Shown: positions 36,587 to 51,100 of the stretch, piece after piece
How the letters are laid out: each line of letters begins with the position of its first letter
Position numbering within the stretch: the stretch's first letter is position 1
Assembly: GCF_003073045.1 (NCBI RefSeq)
Contig: NC_037598.1
Span: 15,459,537-15,523,536 of the forward strand
DNA: 64,000 bases
Direction: 5' to 3'
DNA from: Pomacea canaliculata
Taxonomy: Eukaryota > Mollusca > Gastropoda > Architaenioglossa > Ampullariidae
Made by a program: the position numbers and the translations under genes
The notes under the pieces: generated by a model
The model's input: the letters and a program-made list of their open reading frames with translations, nothing else
Database searches by the model: none
Told to the model about the DNA's origin: nothing

Positions 36587-39500
36587 ATGTTGGCATTTTT
36601 TCAGCGTATTCTAGACTGGTTTAAAAGCCTGTTTTGGAAAGAGGAGATGGAACTTACCTTAGTTGGTTTACAATATTCAGGAAAGACAACGTTCGTAAAT
36701 GTTATTGCTGTAAGTAGATGGTTCGATAATTGTCATGATGATCATCATGACTATTCTTTCATTAATTTAATGTTTTCTTTTCCATCCACTTAGCTTTCAC
36801 GCTTATCAATTCCACGATAATGTTTTATTCGAACTATCGATTACCTTTGGTTTCTTCTCTTTGCGTCGTTTACAGAAAATGGAAAGCGTTTTGATTTTCA
36901 GTAGGATGGTAGGCTTCCTCTATTAGATTCTATTGTTCGCACAAAGAGTTTTATTTGAGCTCACTTTATACTTACAAAATTACGTGGCTGTGAGCATGAG
37001 CTATAACATGTTAAAATGTAATTGAGATGTTGTGCTTATTACCGTTTGAATATTTTCAGCTGTAATGACTGCATTGCGACATGAAGTTCTTGATGCTATG
37101 ACGGTTCAGATGACTTTGTTCATCACATCAGTGAAAAAAAGAATTAAAGGAAGATTTTTGCAGAACTAGTCAAAACCAGTTTATTTAAAACCTCAGAGAA
37201 ACTTTTTTAGAGAAAAGTTACATTTGCATGCAAAACCCCATGTTCACATTTAAGATTTTTTAATGATACTTAATTAACAAAATATGAACATTTAGTCTCA
37301 GGAATACTAGCAGTGGAGAGCATATTTGACTTACACCACTGTAACAATGCTGGGTAGAGCTTTTAAAATTAGTGTAATTACGTTTGCACTGCACGCCACA
37401 TAATATTTTCTATCCAATGGTAGTGTCAGCTTGTGGGAGGGTTTTTTTTAGTGTGGTGAATAATACAAAATCATGTGGTCTTGTCAAAGATGAAATGTAT
37501 AGAAGCTTTTGTAGTACATTACAAGAAGATACTGAATTTGTTATTTGGTGTGAGACAAAGACTTTGTAATGCATTCAGTCTGAAGAGTCAAGTGGCATAC
37601 AACACTGAAATCTTTGTCATAGTACAGTCCTGTTGTTGTTTCTGATCTCTTTTTTTAGAACATTCCACACCTTCCCCCACATAATAATAATATGAACAAA
37701 ATATTTATATAGTCTGGAAATTAAGGGCACAAGGTGCTAATTATAAAAGCAAGGAAGGAATAGTTATATTTTCGTTTAAATGTTTGATTAGTATATCATG
37801 TTGAAGAAAAGTTACTTGTTCGTTAGCAGCGCCTCTGTCAAACGGAAAACCAGTTAAATAAAAATTGCATTTATCATTGTTGTTTGAATTGTAATGCATT
37901 TATAATCCACATTGAGCCATGTAGATAAACTGATGGACCAATCCACACTCTGAATCAGTAACATAACGTTTCAAGAAGAAAATGGAAAATGGCTGTCTGC
38001 AGTGGGTTTTTAAAGTGACCTTAGAATCTTTAGTTTTCTTTTGCTACATTCATACATTGGTAAGAGAGTATGCAGTACTTTGCAAGGTAAATCCCATGAA
38101 GTAATCTTTAGAGCTTCTGTTTGATTTATTATTGAAACATAAATTGATCTATATAACATTGAATATATATGCATCTATACAAAAATCAAAGGAATGTATT
38201 GTGAACATTGGCTGTGAATATTGTTTGATTTTTAGAGAGAGCATTTGTTTCTGTTTCAGTCTGGTCAGTTCAATGAGGACATGATTCCAACAGTAGGCTT
38301 CAACATGCGTAAAATTACAAAGGGAAATGTCACAATTAAGGTGATTTGTTGAATCAAATGTGTGATGTTGAATTTGTCTTCTTCCACTCATCTTTTTTTT
38401 GTGTGTTTTTCAATAATCACCTGGCATTAAATGTCTATTTTTTCAAGCTCCTTCACAGGGAATAATGAATATCAGGGATAGGCTGGCATCATAAAGAAGA
38501 GTTGAGATTTGAATATTTTTTAAATAAAACAATAATGTTAGAATCTGAGTAGCTTTGCTTTCAGATAAGCATGCAGTTTGTTGCCATTAGCTTTACACTA
38601 ACAGCTTTTAAATAATAATATAAATAACACATTTGTATAGCACCTTTTTCTAGCATCAGCCAGACTCAAGGCGCTTTACATATAGGCATGCAAGCACATC
38701 ATATTAATTTATACATATAATAATTAATATAATATTAATTAATACTTAAATGTCTTATTTGATGGGATTTATCAAAGTTTTGTCCTCTGCCCAAGGAACC
38801 TGTGTCTTTATGCAGACCAAAGTGTGTTTTCTTTTCCATGTAATCTTTAATGCATCTTTCAGCTAATGTAGATAATGCATTTCCATATCTTTTTTAATCT
38901 CTTTAATGATATACAGCTTTATTATATCTGTGTACTTTTTGTGTTGGTTTATATATTTGCAGAGGTGTATTAAGTTACAATAGATCACAGTGACTACAAA
39001 GAGGAATTAAACTAAGGGAATTATTTGAAGATAGTAGTTACCTATTGTGTAAATAAGAAAAAAAAAGAAGAAAGTGTAAAGACTGATAATGTTTGAGGCA
39101 GCCATAGTGATAAAAACTTCATAAACCTCATATATTTTCATCTCATCTGTTTTAAGTTCTTTTGGCATGAATCTGAGCATCACTCCAGCTCAGAATTTTA
39201 TGCATAAACAGCTAAACCCGAACGTTTATTGGGGTAACCTGGTGCAGCACTAAGCTTAACTACACTTTGTTTTTGTTGTTTGGTTCTTTTGTTGTTGTTG
39301 GTGGTGGTGTATTATTTCCAGGGGCAAACTCAATTCTAAAAATTTAAACATGCTTTTGTGCATGAGTTGTGTGGATAGAATATAATAAACTGGTTTGCTG
39401 GTCAAGCATGTTGGGTGAACTCTGGCTGCTGTAAGATTTAGTGAACACAGGTGCTCTGAACATAGTGTTGCTTCTAATAAACATAGAACATGTTAATAGT

Positions 39501-42500
39501 TTGCAGCAGAAAATCATTATTAAAAAATGTAGTTGGTGGAAAGTTAGACCAGGACTGAGGAAGTAAATTGTTTAAGGCATTTGTCATCGTGGAGCATATT
39601 TCCAATGTTTTGCTATAGTGAGACAGCAATCAGTGCAGAAGGAAGCGAAACAAATCATCTAAGTCCACACCACTGTGAATCTCACTTCTGTACTTCTGTA
39701 CCATTTTTTATGTTTGTTATTCAGTGTTCAGACCAGTCTGTTGGCCATGCTGAGATACAGACTTCCCTTTTGTATCTGTTGGTCACCCTTTGCTATTATG
39801 CATGTTTTCATTATAAACTTTGCATACTTTTTCATATTATTTCTTCACCATTTTCGCTTGTTGCCTTTCTTGTTGTAGTGTGGTTGGAGCTTCCATTCTG
39901 TGTAACAGCCATGTGCAATTTAAAGTGTAGAGGAGGCTTGTAGGTTAAATGCGAATGCTAACCCACCTTTTGTAAGAGACTCGAGTGTCCTGATTTTGGT
40001 ATCTAAGGGGTGGAACCAATTCTCTGTATATACTGAGTACTGCATGCTTAGGTTGATGAATTATCACTGTGGTGTTTATATTTTTGGTTTGATCTTGAAA
40101 CAGCAGAGTTTTGCCGTCACAGGAAAACCTTAAGTTTTTGCAAACTTTAGTACCAACAACTGCAGGAACTAACATTAAAGATTTGTTATCAAAATGTCAG
40201 CTTTGACAACATGGTTGACCTGTTTTAAGCTACACATAATGTATTTTATAAAAAGCAACAATAAAATTAATTACAGTTTGATGAACATGAAAACAGTTTT
40301 TTGAGACCAGAAAAGTAGTTTTATTATGGTATGAATGAAACAGTCAGCACTTTTGGTGGAAAGAGAAAGAATCTTGAACTCATATTTGTCGGAAAAGGCA
40401 ATAATTTCTTAAGTGATGCAAGCATTAGAAGATTAAATGGCTGATTCTGCTTTTGGTTTCAACTTAACAGATATCAATTTTTTTGCAGATAATACAAACA
40501 CTTGAGAAATGTGAAATCTTGAATTGTGATTTGCTAAAAATATAGAGTCTGATCTGGTCTGTGTTGAAGAATTATGTTAATATGCTATTGCTTTGAAGTT
40601 TATAATTGTTTTGTGATTTTAAGCAATATTTAAATGATACAATCATTTGTTGTAAACTGTCTTTCCATTGGAAGTAATTTCTTATAATTACATGAGGAGA
40701 TGTGAAATTTTGTTAATAGTTGTGGGACATCGGGGGCCAGCCCAGGTTTAGAAGCATGTGGGAGAGATACTGCCGTGGAGTCAATGCTATAGTGTAAGTA
40801 TTTTTTCAAAGTCTGCAACATTTTTAGTTTGGTGCTGCCTCTTGGATGTGTGTGAAAGTTTATTAACAAAATGTTGATACACTGGCTTGCTGAAGGCAGT
40901 GCATCATGCTACATTTGACATATTGGTCATATTTGTCTTTTTATTTTTTAAATTGTTAACTGATACAAGGGATGTAAATGCTACATTTTAAAGCTGAACT
41001 ATTTCTTTACAAGTTACTTAACTTATATTCAAGTATTTTTCAAATGTAATTACTTTATGGTCAAATGAGTAAAACCTGACCACACAGGGTTATGTGTTTC
41101 CTGAAAGTTTTTTGTGGTGGTCATCAGAATTATTATATATCTTTCTCTATTCATGATGATCTTCCTTTACTTAAGTGTGATTTAAGTTTGCTGAAGTGAC
41201 TTTAGCACTTTTTTTAACATTCAAAGTTTTCTCTGTGACCCAACCTCACAAACATTTTTGAAAAGCCATTCAGATACTGTCATACAGAAAAAGAACAAAA
41301 CTTTACTTAATTTTATGGTTAAAAATTCATTTAAAATCAAATTTTTGTAACGTATAGTCATTTTTCTACATTTGTGGAAAGATGAGCAGCCATGCCCATG
41401 AAATGTGGCAATCTGCAGCAGACATTCTGCATAGAAAGGAGGCAATCACTTTAAGATGTTGTGAAGCAGAAGAGCACTATAGATGTTTTTCTGTAATTTT
41501 TCCAGATACATGGTGGATGCAGCTGATCACGACAAACTGGAAGCATCAAGAAATGAGCTTCACAATCTTCTGGACAAACCTCAGCTGCAGGGCATTCCTA
41601 TTCTTGTGCTGGGCAACAAAAGGGATTTGGAAGGGGCTTTGGATGAGAAAGAACTCATTGAGAGAATGTGAGCAGATTTCTTTTTGGGGTTTTTTTAATT
41701 AATAGGCACTTGCAAACTAGGACAATTCTATAATTCACACATGCCACCTTATTGACATTTAATATTGATGACAACGTTTTATTTTCCAAGATTTTCGTTT
41801 TTGTTTTGTTTTTGTTTAGTTTTTTTAATTGAATGTCATCTGATAATGCTGTTTTGTATTCTGTGTATTGTCTCTCATTACCTGAAGTCTGCAATGTCCC
41901 ACCCTCACCACTCAGACTTGTGATAGTTATACATTCTTCTTTCAACACAATATCCACGATCTGTCTGTGGGTTTTCAACTATTATTCCAACTGTTAACAA
42001 ATGAAAATAGATAAACACTTTAGCCAAATCCTGGGGGAGGCCACCAATAGTAACGAGCACTCATTAAAACGATCCCTCATGAACACTCTTAGATCCATAC
42101 ATTTAGCAATGATAAAGACACTTTTGGTACAGTGTTTTCTTCTCTCCCTTTTCCTCAAAATGATGTTTCCATAAAAAAAAAAGTTTGTTTGAATATGTCC
42201 CAGGATATCCAGACATTGGCTTCCAAGTAAAGAAATAAGGAAAGCACTCACGTTACTCAAATAACATCCAATGAAATAACACTTTACCATAAATACTGTC
42301 TTCACCCTCTTAATGAGTGTGATATTTTTCACTATCTAGGCTGGATACACCAGCATGGCGACACTTTCTCAGCAATGGTTGTCTTAGGGGAATAACTTTG
42401 CTTTTTTAGTATGCAGCAGTTTTCACTCCCTCTCAGTAGGTGCAGCAGTACTTTAATAGTATTGATGGCACTGGCTCGGTGATGCTATCACAGAAGTAAC

Positions 42501-43740
42501 GTTTTTCCTACTCCACATAAAAATGCTCTTCTTCCCCCTATTTTTTCCTAATGCTCCTCTTCCTTGCATCAAAGGCAAGAACTCTTTAGGGTCAATTTGA
42601 CATTTATTGCACTAAGGAATTCAATACATTTTGTTTGATTTTACAGGAATTTGGCAGCTATTCAAGATAGGGAAATTTGTTGCTACTCAATATCTTGCAA
42701 AGAGAAGGAAAACATTGGTAAGTAATTCAGAGGAATGCTTAACAGAAAGTTTTTCTTGTCAGAAAATAGTTTCCATCAATTTATAAATAAAGGGCATATT
42801 CTTTAATTAATAATAATAGCCAGATTTTCTGCCCACATGCCAGCAGCCATATCATATTACATCAAAATTATCTGATTTTTAAAAAAAAAAAGAAACACTA
42901 ATTATAAAATGATAGGCATAATGAAATGAAGACATTCAAGGGTAGGGTCCACCTCTTAATCTTAAGAAGATAGTGATGCTTGTTATGAGTTAGTGGCAAG
43001 CAGAAATGTTGCTTGGCCTTAAGTCCTCTTGTAGTACCCAAACCCAGTGACTAGCATCTCTGGAATTACCGGAAAACCAAAAGCTGACAGTTACCTAGAA
43101 TAAGTAAAGAAAAGGAATAAATAAAGTCTTTCAAATAAGATTAGTCACATAAGAAAAAGAAGTATGCTATCTGTAAAATTATTTCTTAATAATTAGACCT
43201 GTATAGTGCATTTTCCCACTTTAATGTAGACTTCCTACATTTACAAAAGCAAAATATACAAAAATATACAAATAGTTTTAAAATGAACATGGTATGCACA
43301 CAGAGACAAAAACATTCAATTTTAGAATGTAAAGTAACTAGATGTCTGGTGCACTCCAAATACTTAAATTTTAATGAAGTTTTGTATTTAAGGCACTGTC
43401 ACTTTGGGCAGAAGAGAAGGTACTGCTCAACCTTCTTGGCTGTTGCTGGGCCAGTTATATAGGCTCTAACCTAAAAATATGGTATGCTAAAAACAAAATA
43501 TAAAAAGCTCATCTACTAACTGCATTATAAATTTTCAGATTTTTCTGGACTATGGCTTGAAGGAAATGATGATGAATGCTTAGAAATCATTTTTCATGAA
43601 TCTGTTGTTTGAAAAATGAAGTTCTAGCATTGTTGCAATTGTAGCAAGTAGAATTACAAGTACATTTATACATGCTTGCTAAATCTTTTTCAGATATTAC
43701 CCTTCAGTGGTTGATCCAGCATTCCAAGTCAGGACGTTAA
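36587..43740 (+). CDS. ARL8: ARL8, Arf-like lysosomal small GTPase, complete, six exons
   Basis: ARL8 recruits effectors such as SKIP-kinesin and HOPS to lysosomes and drives lysosome positioning and fusion. Exons: 36587-36709, 38260-38340, 40720-40793, 41506-41667, 42647-42717 and 43694-43740. Phases close to 558 nt (185 residues; vertebrate ARL8A/B 186). The N-terminus [20 protein letters not shown] is the family's amphipathic membrane helix. The P loop GLQYSGKT is at 27-34, WDIGGQ at 70-75 and the guanine motif NKRD at 130-133, after the conserved [20 protein letters not shown]. The tail is [12 protein letters not shown]. The first residue of the switch block is Leu69 where vertebrates have Ile, a conservative change. 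It cannot be assigned to 8A or 8B because that split is vertebrate. Confidence 0.97.
38615..38700. repeat. Dispersed TATAGCACC short repeat in ARL8 intron 2
   Basis: CATTTGTATAGCACCTTTTTC, then CAGACTCAAGGCGCTTTACA. Same family as the copies near 15,580, 44,660 and 61,750. Confidence 0.5.
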
Positions 43741-44659
43741 GGGTACACAGTTGCTGTGTTTTTAGCAGAGCTGGCTGAATCTGAGTGACTGACTCCAAAT
43801 GAATTCAAAAGACATCTCAAGAGCATGGCTGTGTGGATGTGGTTGCTGCTAACAGATATTTCATGCTGAAGGACTTTTTTGTGTTTTCAACAACTGATGG
43901 GGGAAACTGTTCACAGAATAAGTGAAAATAATTCATTTCCAGTTGGACACCCACAAGTTTTCCTTTTTCTTAACCTGGTTGTGTACCTAAATAAGTGGCA
44001 CATCAGCTTCAGATTTAGGGTTATTTTGGCACTGAATATTTTGACTGATTTTCTTCTTTCCAGCTGATTGATACAAGGGTAAAAGTCACGTGTTATTTTT
44101 CTTGGCTTTATCAAAATGACCTCTTAACATAGTACAGTAATTCTTGAAACTTGTTTGGCACTGGTTACCTGATAAATAATACAGCAGTTCTTTGAGCTTG
44201 GTTGGAACTGGTTTAATGTCTAGCATACTGAATAAGAGACTTTTTATTCTGAAAAATGAGAACATATTGTCTGGAATTTAAACATTGTCTCCCACTTCAG
44301 TGTAATTCAAAGCTAGGTAACTGCTGTTCCTTGTCAGTTGCACATAATTTTATGTAGATATTTATGAATGAGTTACACCAAAGACTAGAGGGGTTTTTTT
44401 CTGTTTCCAGGGTTGATGGGAACCTTTCCAAGCATGCTCGGTCGTCTCTGATTTATACTGTGTGCAATTTTCTTCTTAATTAAACTGCATTCATTTTTTT
44501 CTCTTAATAGTTTGAGTATCTTCTTCATGACAGAAACATTCTGAAGACTGAAACATTTCTTTTTCTTTAACTAAAGCTCATTCATGTTGCCTAACAAAAT
44601 GATGAAAGATTAATAAAAAGAATAAAGACTAATCATACAATTAAACATTGGTAGCTTTT

Positions 44660-44740
44660 AATAATAGGATTTATATAGCACATTTCCCTACAAATAGGCA
44701 AGCTCAAAGCACTCTACAGGAGACAAGGGGCAGTTAGGTA
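44660..44740. repeat. Dispersed TATAGCACA short repeat
   Basis: GGATTTATATAGCACATTTCCC, then GCAAGCTCAAAGCACTCTACA. It is the best-preserved copy of the four seen in this window. Confidence 0.5.
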
Positions 44741-47700
44741 ATGCCATATGGCAGAAATGAGCATCATGATTAGGCAAATATGTACTCAAACATTTTAACA
44801 CAGCAATGACTGGTTATGTTATAACATTTTTTAAAAGTAATGTTCATAGGTGTTAAATGTCACTGGGGAGGGTGGATGGGAAAAGCTTTAGCCTACATTG
44901 CCCTCTCTCATGTGCGGACACTCGTGTATAAGTAAATATTATGTGATATCACCAACACTTTGATCATTTGACATAGAACAAATTGTGTGCATGAGAGGCA
45001 GGGGACAGAGAATGTGCATGCCTGTGTATCTGTATTTAAATATGTGCATATTGGGGTTGTGCACATGATGAGATCATGTTTTTGTTGATCTCTTTGTCCT
45101 TTGAGTTTGAATGAGCTTAAATTGATTTGATGAGCCACAGTGTTTCAACATTGGAGTGTTTGCATGTTCTGTGGTCATGCTGTAGCTTTACGCATTTGGA
45201 ACAGCATCAGTTGCCTTTTATAGGAGGCAAACAGTAAGTAAAAGGAACCGGGCCATTTTTTACTTTCTAAAGTTTAATTCCCATTTGCAGAGACTTTATG
45301 CAAAACATAAGTGAGAAAAATGGTATAAGATAGTAAACATAAATATTTAGATAATTTGATGTGAAAGCAGCAAATCTGTTCACAAAATTGTTTCTTCCCC
45401 CCCCCCTCCTTTCCCCTAATAGTGTGGCTGGTAAATTAGGAAACTGTGAAAAAGTCATTGATAATTTTGCTCATCAAATGTAGTAGCTTTTTCTTATACT
45501 TGTAGAGGAGGTGTATGTGTTTATTCCGTTATGTGAATAACAGTTGAGGTCATAAGACTCAAATGCACATATAACCTTAAGGTTGCACTTGTTGCATAAC
45601 TGCAGAAGCTACAATGTAGATGGCCAGATAAACTGTTAAACTGCTTTACACTGTGCAAGTTTTTTTGAATTTTATAATTATATGTTCTCTGTTGTATTGA
45701 CATGCTTTTGTAAATGTGCAGCTTCTAATTGTTATAAAAACTTGTATGCTTTATTAATTATGAACGTTTGTAGATGCAAGAGTGAAAGCAAATGAATCTT
45801 TTGTAAAGTCCAAGTGTGTTGTGTTTAAGATTGTTAATGGAATGCATGCATGAGAACATTTTCAGAAATCAGATCCATAATAGCAGTCTTTAGCTTATTT
45901 ACTTCTGCTCTAATCACAGCTTAAGAAAAAAAGTTATCCATCATAGTACATCATACAGGTGCTGCATTACAGTTTCATTCACCAGGTTTTGTTTAAATTG
46001 GAATACAGGCAAATAGTGCTCATTGCACAGTCATTTGGTATTGTTCTGTGCATGCTTTCGGGTCTGTTTCATTGTTGTAGCTCGAATTGTTTATTGTGCA
46101 ATGGTTTACCTATAGTTTTTTCCATAAAATAGCTTCTAAATATAAATAAAGTTAGATTATAAAAGGCCCAATTTCAGTGTGTATATGCTCTTGAGAAATA
46201 AGTATGAGAGGCAGAGGGATTGCATTTCTACATTCATTCCTGTGTGGAAAATTGTGGATCTGCTCATCTTCCACACCCCCATTTCTCTCTTCTACGCAAA
46301 ACACACACACACAGAGTACATCATTTGCCAACTTATCAATTTGATACTCAAAAGAGTTTTTTCTACGAGATGTGAACAATGATGGTGACTTGCAAGAAGG
46401 TATTGCTATATTCCTGCTTCGTGATGTTTTCAGATTCGTTCATTAATACAGTTTTTTTTTTTTTGCACTTTATAGGAATGGCCTGGGTATAAGTTTGTGC
46501 AGGTTGATATGAACGTAAAGAGCTCAAACTGAGAATTAGCATGAACACTCACTTCACCTATAGTACTTTTTGTAGCTATCTCACTGATGTAAATGTCACA
46601 ATTAACTGTTGCTTTCATGCATTTATAAATGTTAAGGTTTTGATTTAAATGAATGTTTTGTAAAGAATCAGAAAAGGACCACAGAAAATGGCACCAGAAG
46701 TCAAACTTTAAAGGAACCTACACCTTGCCTGCAGGTATGTGATTATCAGCAACAGAGAATGCAGTGATAGTGTCTCAGCATTTGAACACTGGCAATCAAA
46801 TCTCACAGTGATAGAATAATTAAAACACCTGCACAAATTTGGCCTAAATTTACAAAGTAACAGAACAAACCTCAAGATAAGTGTGGCATTAATGCCCTCT
46901 GCAAACTACTTAAGAGAATCATATTGAGAACAAACTTTTGATTCCTTAATTTGCAAAAGCTTTAGAGACAGACTTATGCATCCATTCATTCAGGCACTTG
47001 CTGAAGCCAGCTGAATCTGCAATGTCCTAGTGTGTAAGTGCCATCTGGATGCAGAACAACTGGTCTTGAAGACTACCAGCTCGACAAAATATAGATAGGA
47101 AAACCTCTGAACAGCAGCCTACAATATGATATTTTCACCCTCCAGAAAAATTGTGCATGAAGTTGAAAAAAATTGTATCTGAAAGCTGAAACACAAGAAA
47201 TCAAATAAAAAAGCATCTTCCGAGCAAATATTAACCACAACCACACCAAAAACAGCTGTCCTATATTTCTACAATTAAGGCACTGAATCAACACATGCTC
47301 AATTTTTGGTAGAGCAAAATTTACTCCAAAGAACTTAAAAAGTTTTACTACACAATGACAAAGCCATGAAAATAAATGCATATCTCAGATAATTGTCACA
47401 ACCAAATGCATAATTACCAGCACTTCTATGCTGAAATACTGTTTCTTTTTAAAAACAACTTGGTAAAAAATGCAACTAGATAGTAGGAAAACACCAAAAA
47501 ATACCACTTAAAACATTTCTGGACAGACACATTACAAAAAACATAATAAAGTGGGTTACCCAGAGATGTTAGAAGGAAATGAAGATAGGATTTCACAATT
47601 TGCTTCGGAAGAAATATTCTCTTCTATTGTTTCTAATTTAGTTGTTGAATCTTCTGCATGTTCTTCCTACTACCTCTACTTTTTCAAGGCTTGGTAAGCT

Positions 47701-48110
47701 TCCGTTCTTGTTTAATTGGACTGGCAGGAAAAAACAACTGTCCACCCAATCAATCAAAAGCATCTGTCAAAATGAGTTATTAAAAAAAAAGAAAGAGATC
47801 TTTAGACCTAGCTACTGACTTTTCCTGCATGCATATTTTGTCAAGAACCATATGCAGAATCGGTTCAGACCAAGGCTTTATTATATCATGAAATACATTT
47901 CATATAAATGCAATTGTTCTCTTATCAAATATCAGAGATGCTAATGCAATATTACATAAATGTGAACATAAAAGCCTGCTATAGGCTTTCAAGGGCAACA
48001 GAGTGCCTATCTTTCTTTTCAAATGACTCGGCAGAGCTTCAAACAATATTTCCCAAGATATGAGTCTTGAGATACAAACATATCATAGTACACAGGAAGA
48101 TGTTACAACC

Positions 48111-48183
48111 ATGATGTCATGAAGCACCATTACACACTCCCAGCCTGCCCATTGGCTGTATGAATGGACTTTCATGACATCAT
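48111..48183. promoter_or_regulatory. 13-bp inverted repeat (CRE-like) flanking a CCAAT box
   Basis: ATGATGTCATGAA (48111-48123) is exactly inverted at 48171-48183, with 47 bases between. Each arm contains a TGATGTCAT core resembling a CRE/ATF site, and the spacer contains CCATTGGCTG (an inverted CCAAT box). It could be a promoter or enhancer, a hairpin, or chance; no gene start is evident beside it. Confidence 0.3.
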
Positions 48184-51100
48184 TGTTTGACCTTTTCATG
48201 TGCACTGTGGTAAAGGCTTGAATGGAAGAGGATTATTAATGTTGACTCAGATTTTGTGAAATAATATCTTGTAATAGGCACTAGGCTCAGCAAAGTCATT
48301 TGAAAAATTTGTAAAGTGGTAAATCTAATAAAAATCTCTGCATGGCTATTGCACAATGGAGCAAGTTCTATTCTTAGAAGGATGTCCTGTAGTGCTAACA
48401 CTGGCAGGTTGTTCTCATGTTTTTAAGTCTATGCATTTGTGTACATGTGCTCATACAAATGCTAACATACCTAATCCTTAATGCTGACTTTGTACTATTC
48501 AAAAACCTTGACATATAGACTAAGAATCCAAAATTATACATTTGGAAAAAAATGGCAAAAGCTGAATTAGTATTTCACTTTAAAATAAAAATTACTCAAA
48601 CTCCAAATGACATAATGCTAGGCTAGTTAAAGTGATATAATTTTCATTGGATAACGTGCCAAAACAAGTATGACATGCACATTCTTGTAATGTTTTTCGT
48701 TTAGAATAAATAAATAATATGATAAATAACATGACAGATAATATGATAGAAAATGTTACATATCAGTGTAATATGTCTGCACTGATAGTTAAATGTTATA
48801 TTTGAGTTTGTTACTGTAAAACATGGTAAATATTCCAAAATGTGCATCTGAGTAGAATTCATTCATTTAGAAATTAAATAAATCCTTTTAAATTAATGCT
48901 TTCAAAATAATTACTTATTCAAAGAAATTAAGATTGTGCATCTGTAAACCTAAATATTATTGTCCACAAAGAGACAAAATTACAGCTTGTCATCTAGCAA
49001 ATTACTGTGCATTTATTAGATAATAAAATGTGCTGAAATAAAATAGATAAGTTCATCAAGCAGCTAAGTAGTTATTTTTCAACAGTACAGAGTTCTGCAA
49101 TATTTTCTTAAAATTTAAACTGAACATACACATATAGCCTATGTGAGATTCTGTTTCTTTTTTTCCTGAAAGACTAAAAAGAAGACAAAAATGAAAATCT
49201 AAAACTTATGAACATTGTACAATTCCGTAAGTAAAAATACACATGCAATTTGTTCTGCAGAATGGAAAATCAAGCCTTTTGCTCTAACCCTGCAAGTCAT
49301 GTAATCATACCCTGATTACAAACAAATAGACTCACCTATGACTGCCTGTCCTAAAGCTCAGGCAGCATGGTCAGCCAACCTATGCAAGTTCATCCTACTC
49401 GCATTATCTTCTTAACGTTTTTAATACTTGCTGTTTAAATTATAACCAATGTTTCAGGGTTTTTTTCATCTTCATGTTTCGAGTAACATGACTATGACTG
49501 AAAAATCATGAGTGTAAACTTGCAATGATCTGACAGGCTTTCAACCCAACTTGCTGTACATGATTACACCTTTGCAATCTGGGACAAAAGCTAACTCCAG
49601 TAAGCAGCCTGCGTGGTGCCCTCTGCTCACCTTGTCTACAAATAAGCAGAAAAGCCCAGTGTTAACCACATTCCATACTACACTCCAACCAAGACTTTTT
49701 TCCTTTCCTTACAATCAATACTTCACACACTACTTTAATTAATCACCAAGCTGTGATATTGGTCTGATAATACAAAATGTTTTTTTACATCACAAGGGAC
49801 ATTCATAGCATCCACTTTCTAACGGCAATAATTCTTCAGGTTAGCCTTGTATCAATTACACCACTCAAAATGTCACCAGTTCAAAATCCTTTTTATGTCA
49901 CCATAAAGAAATCAGGATTGGTAACGTTCAATTGTAGATATTTTCTTCTCAGCAAAAATTGGCAGGTGTATTGCAAATTCTAGCTTATAACTATACATCT
50001 TGAACTGCCAGCAATACTAATAGACTTTACTACAATTAAAAGGGAAATATCTTACAGCAAGAGATCTACTCTGCACTGAAAATTGCTTTATTCTGCTCTC
50101 TGTACATGAAGGGCTGTAAAATGTGGTCGTGCACACAAGTTTACATGACCATACTATGCATCCAAATTGAAAGTAATTTTATTTAGGAGTTGTTGCACAA
50201 CATAGATCCTTCCATCAACCAAAAAGGTTAGAACTAAAATGTATGTAGGCTTTAGATTATCTCACTATGTTTCTTTTTACTTATGATCAAATGATTTGAA
50301 GCAACAACCAAAAACACTGTCCTGCATTTTTCCAATTTTTTCATCCTATAGATAATCACTTCAAAGTAAAATATAGTTAAGAAAATACAAATATATTATT
50401 TTGAAAAACTTAATAACCAGATGTAATATTTAAACTAAAACTATATGGTATACAGCATCAAAACATTATTTTTTAATTCAAGATTTGGTATAGCACTTAT
50501 TACAGCAGTTCAAGGTGAAATATGAGAACTAGCATACAGTTTGTAATAAAGTTCACAATTGATGGCAGAGATCCAAGTACATGCAGATTAACCATTAAGC
50601 TTACCATTGATTGACTCTTATTGAAATACATAAATATACTTATGATGAGTCTTACATTAAATAGAAACAGTTTCGTGAAGTCTTATTTAAATCTGGCAGA
50701 CTTCTGGGACCCAACTAGCTGTTATGTTAGGCATTAATTTACAGAAATGCAGAAAACAAGTTGTGCTTTAAATTGTTTCATTCTATTGATCCTGTAATGC
50801 TAAATGATGTGCCAAAGATAAGATATTAAAGTCAAAATTATTGCATGTTTTTCCAATGTAGTTTTGCAAATCTGCAGTAGTGTACTATTGATTAGCCAAA
50901 TAAATGATAATATACAATCCTGAAAGCCTGGATACAAAAAAGATGGATGTATGAAACAATAATGTAAAATAGACAGAGATGTGTTTCTAAAATCAAGCAC
51001 ATTGACAAACTGTTTAGAAAAATTTGGAATATGAATAAAGAATACTTTTTAGTGTCTCTCTGTGGTAAGGACAGGCAAAATGGACGGGATAGAAGTAATA

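Noticed and set aside
46660-46740. Possible plus-strand mini-exon ending in CTGCAG followed by GTATGT
   Set aside because: No coding continuity with ARL8 or any other exon; the ARL8 frame ends at 43740.
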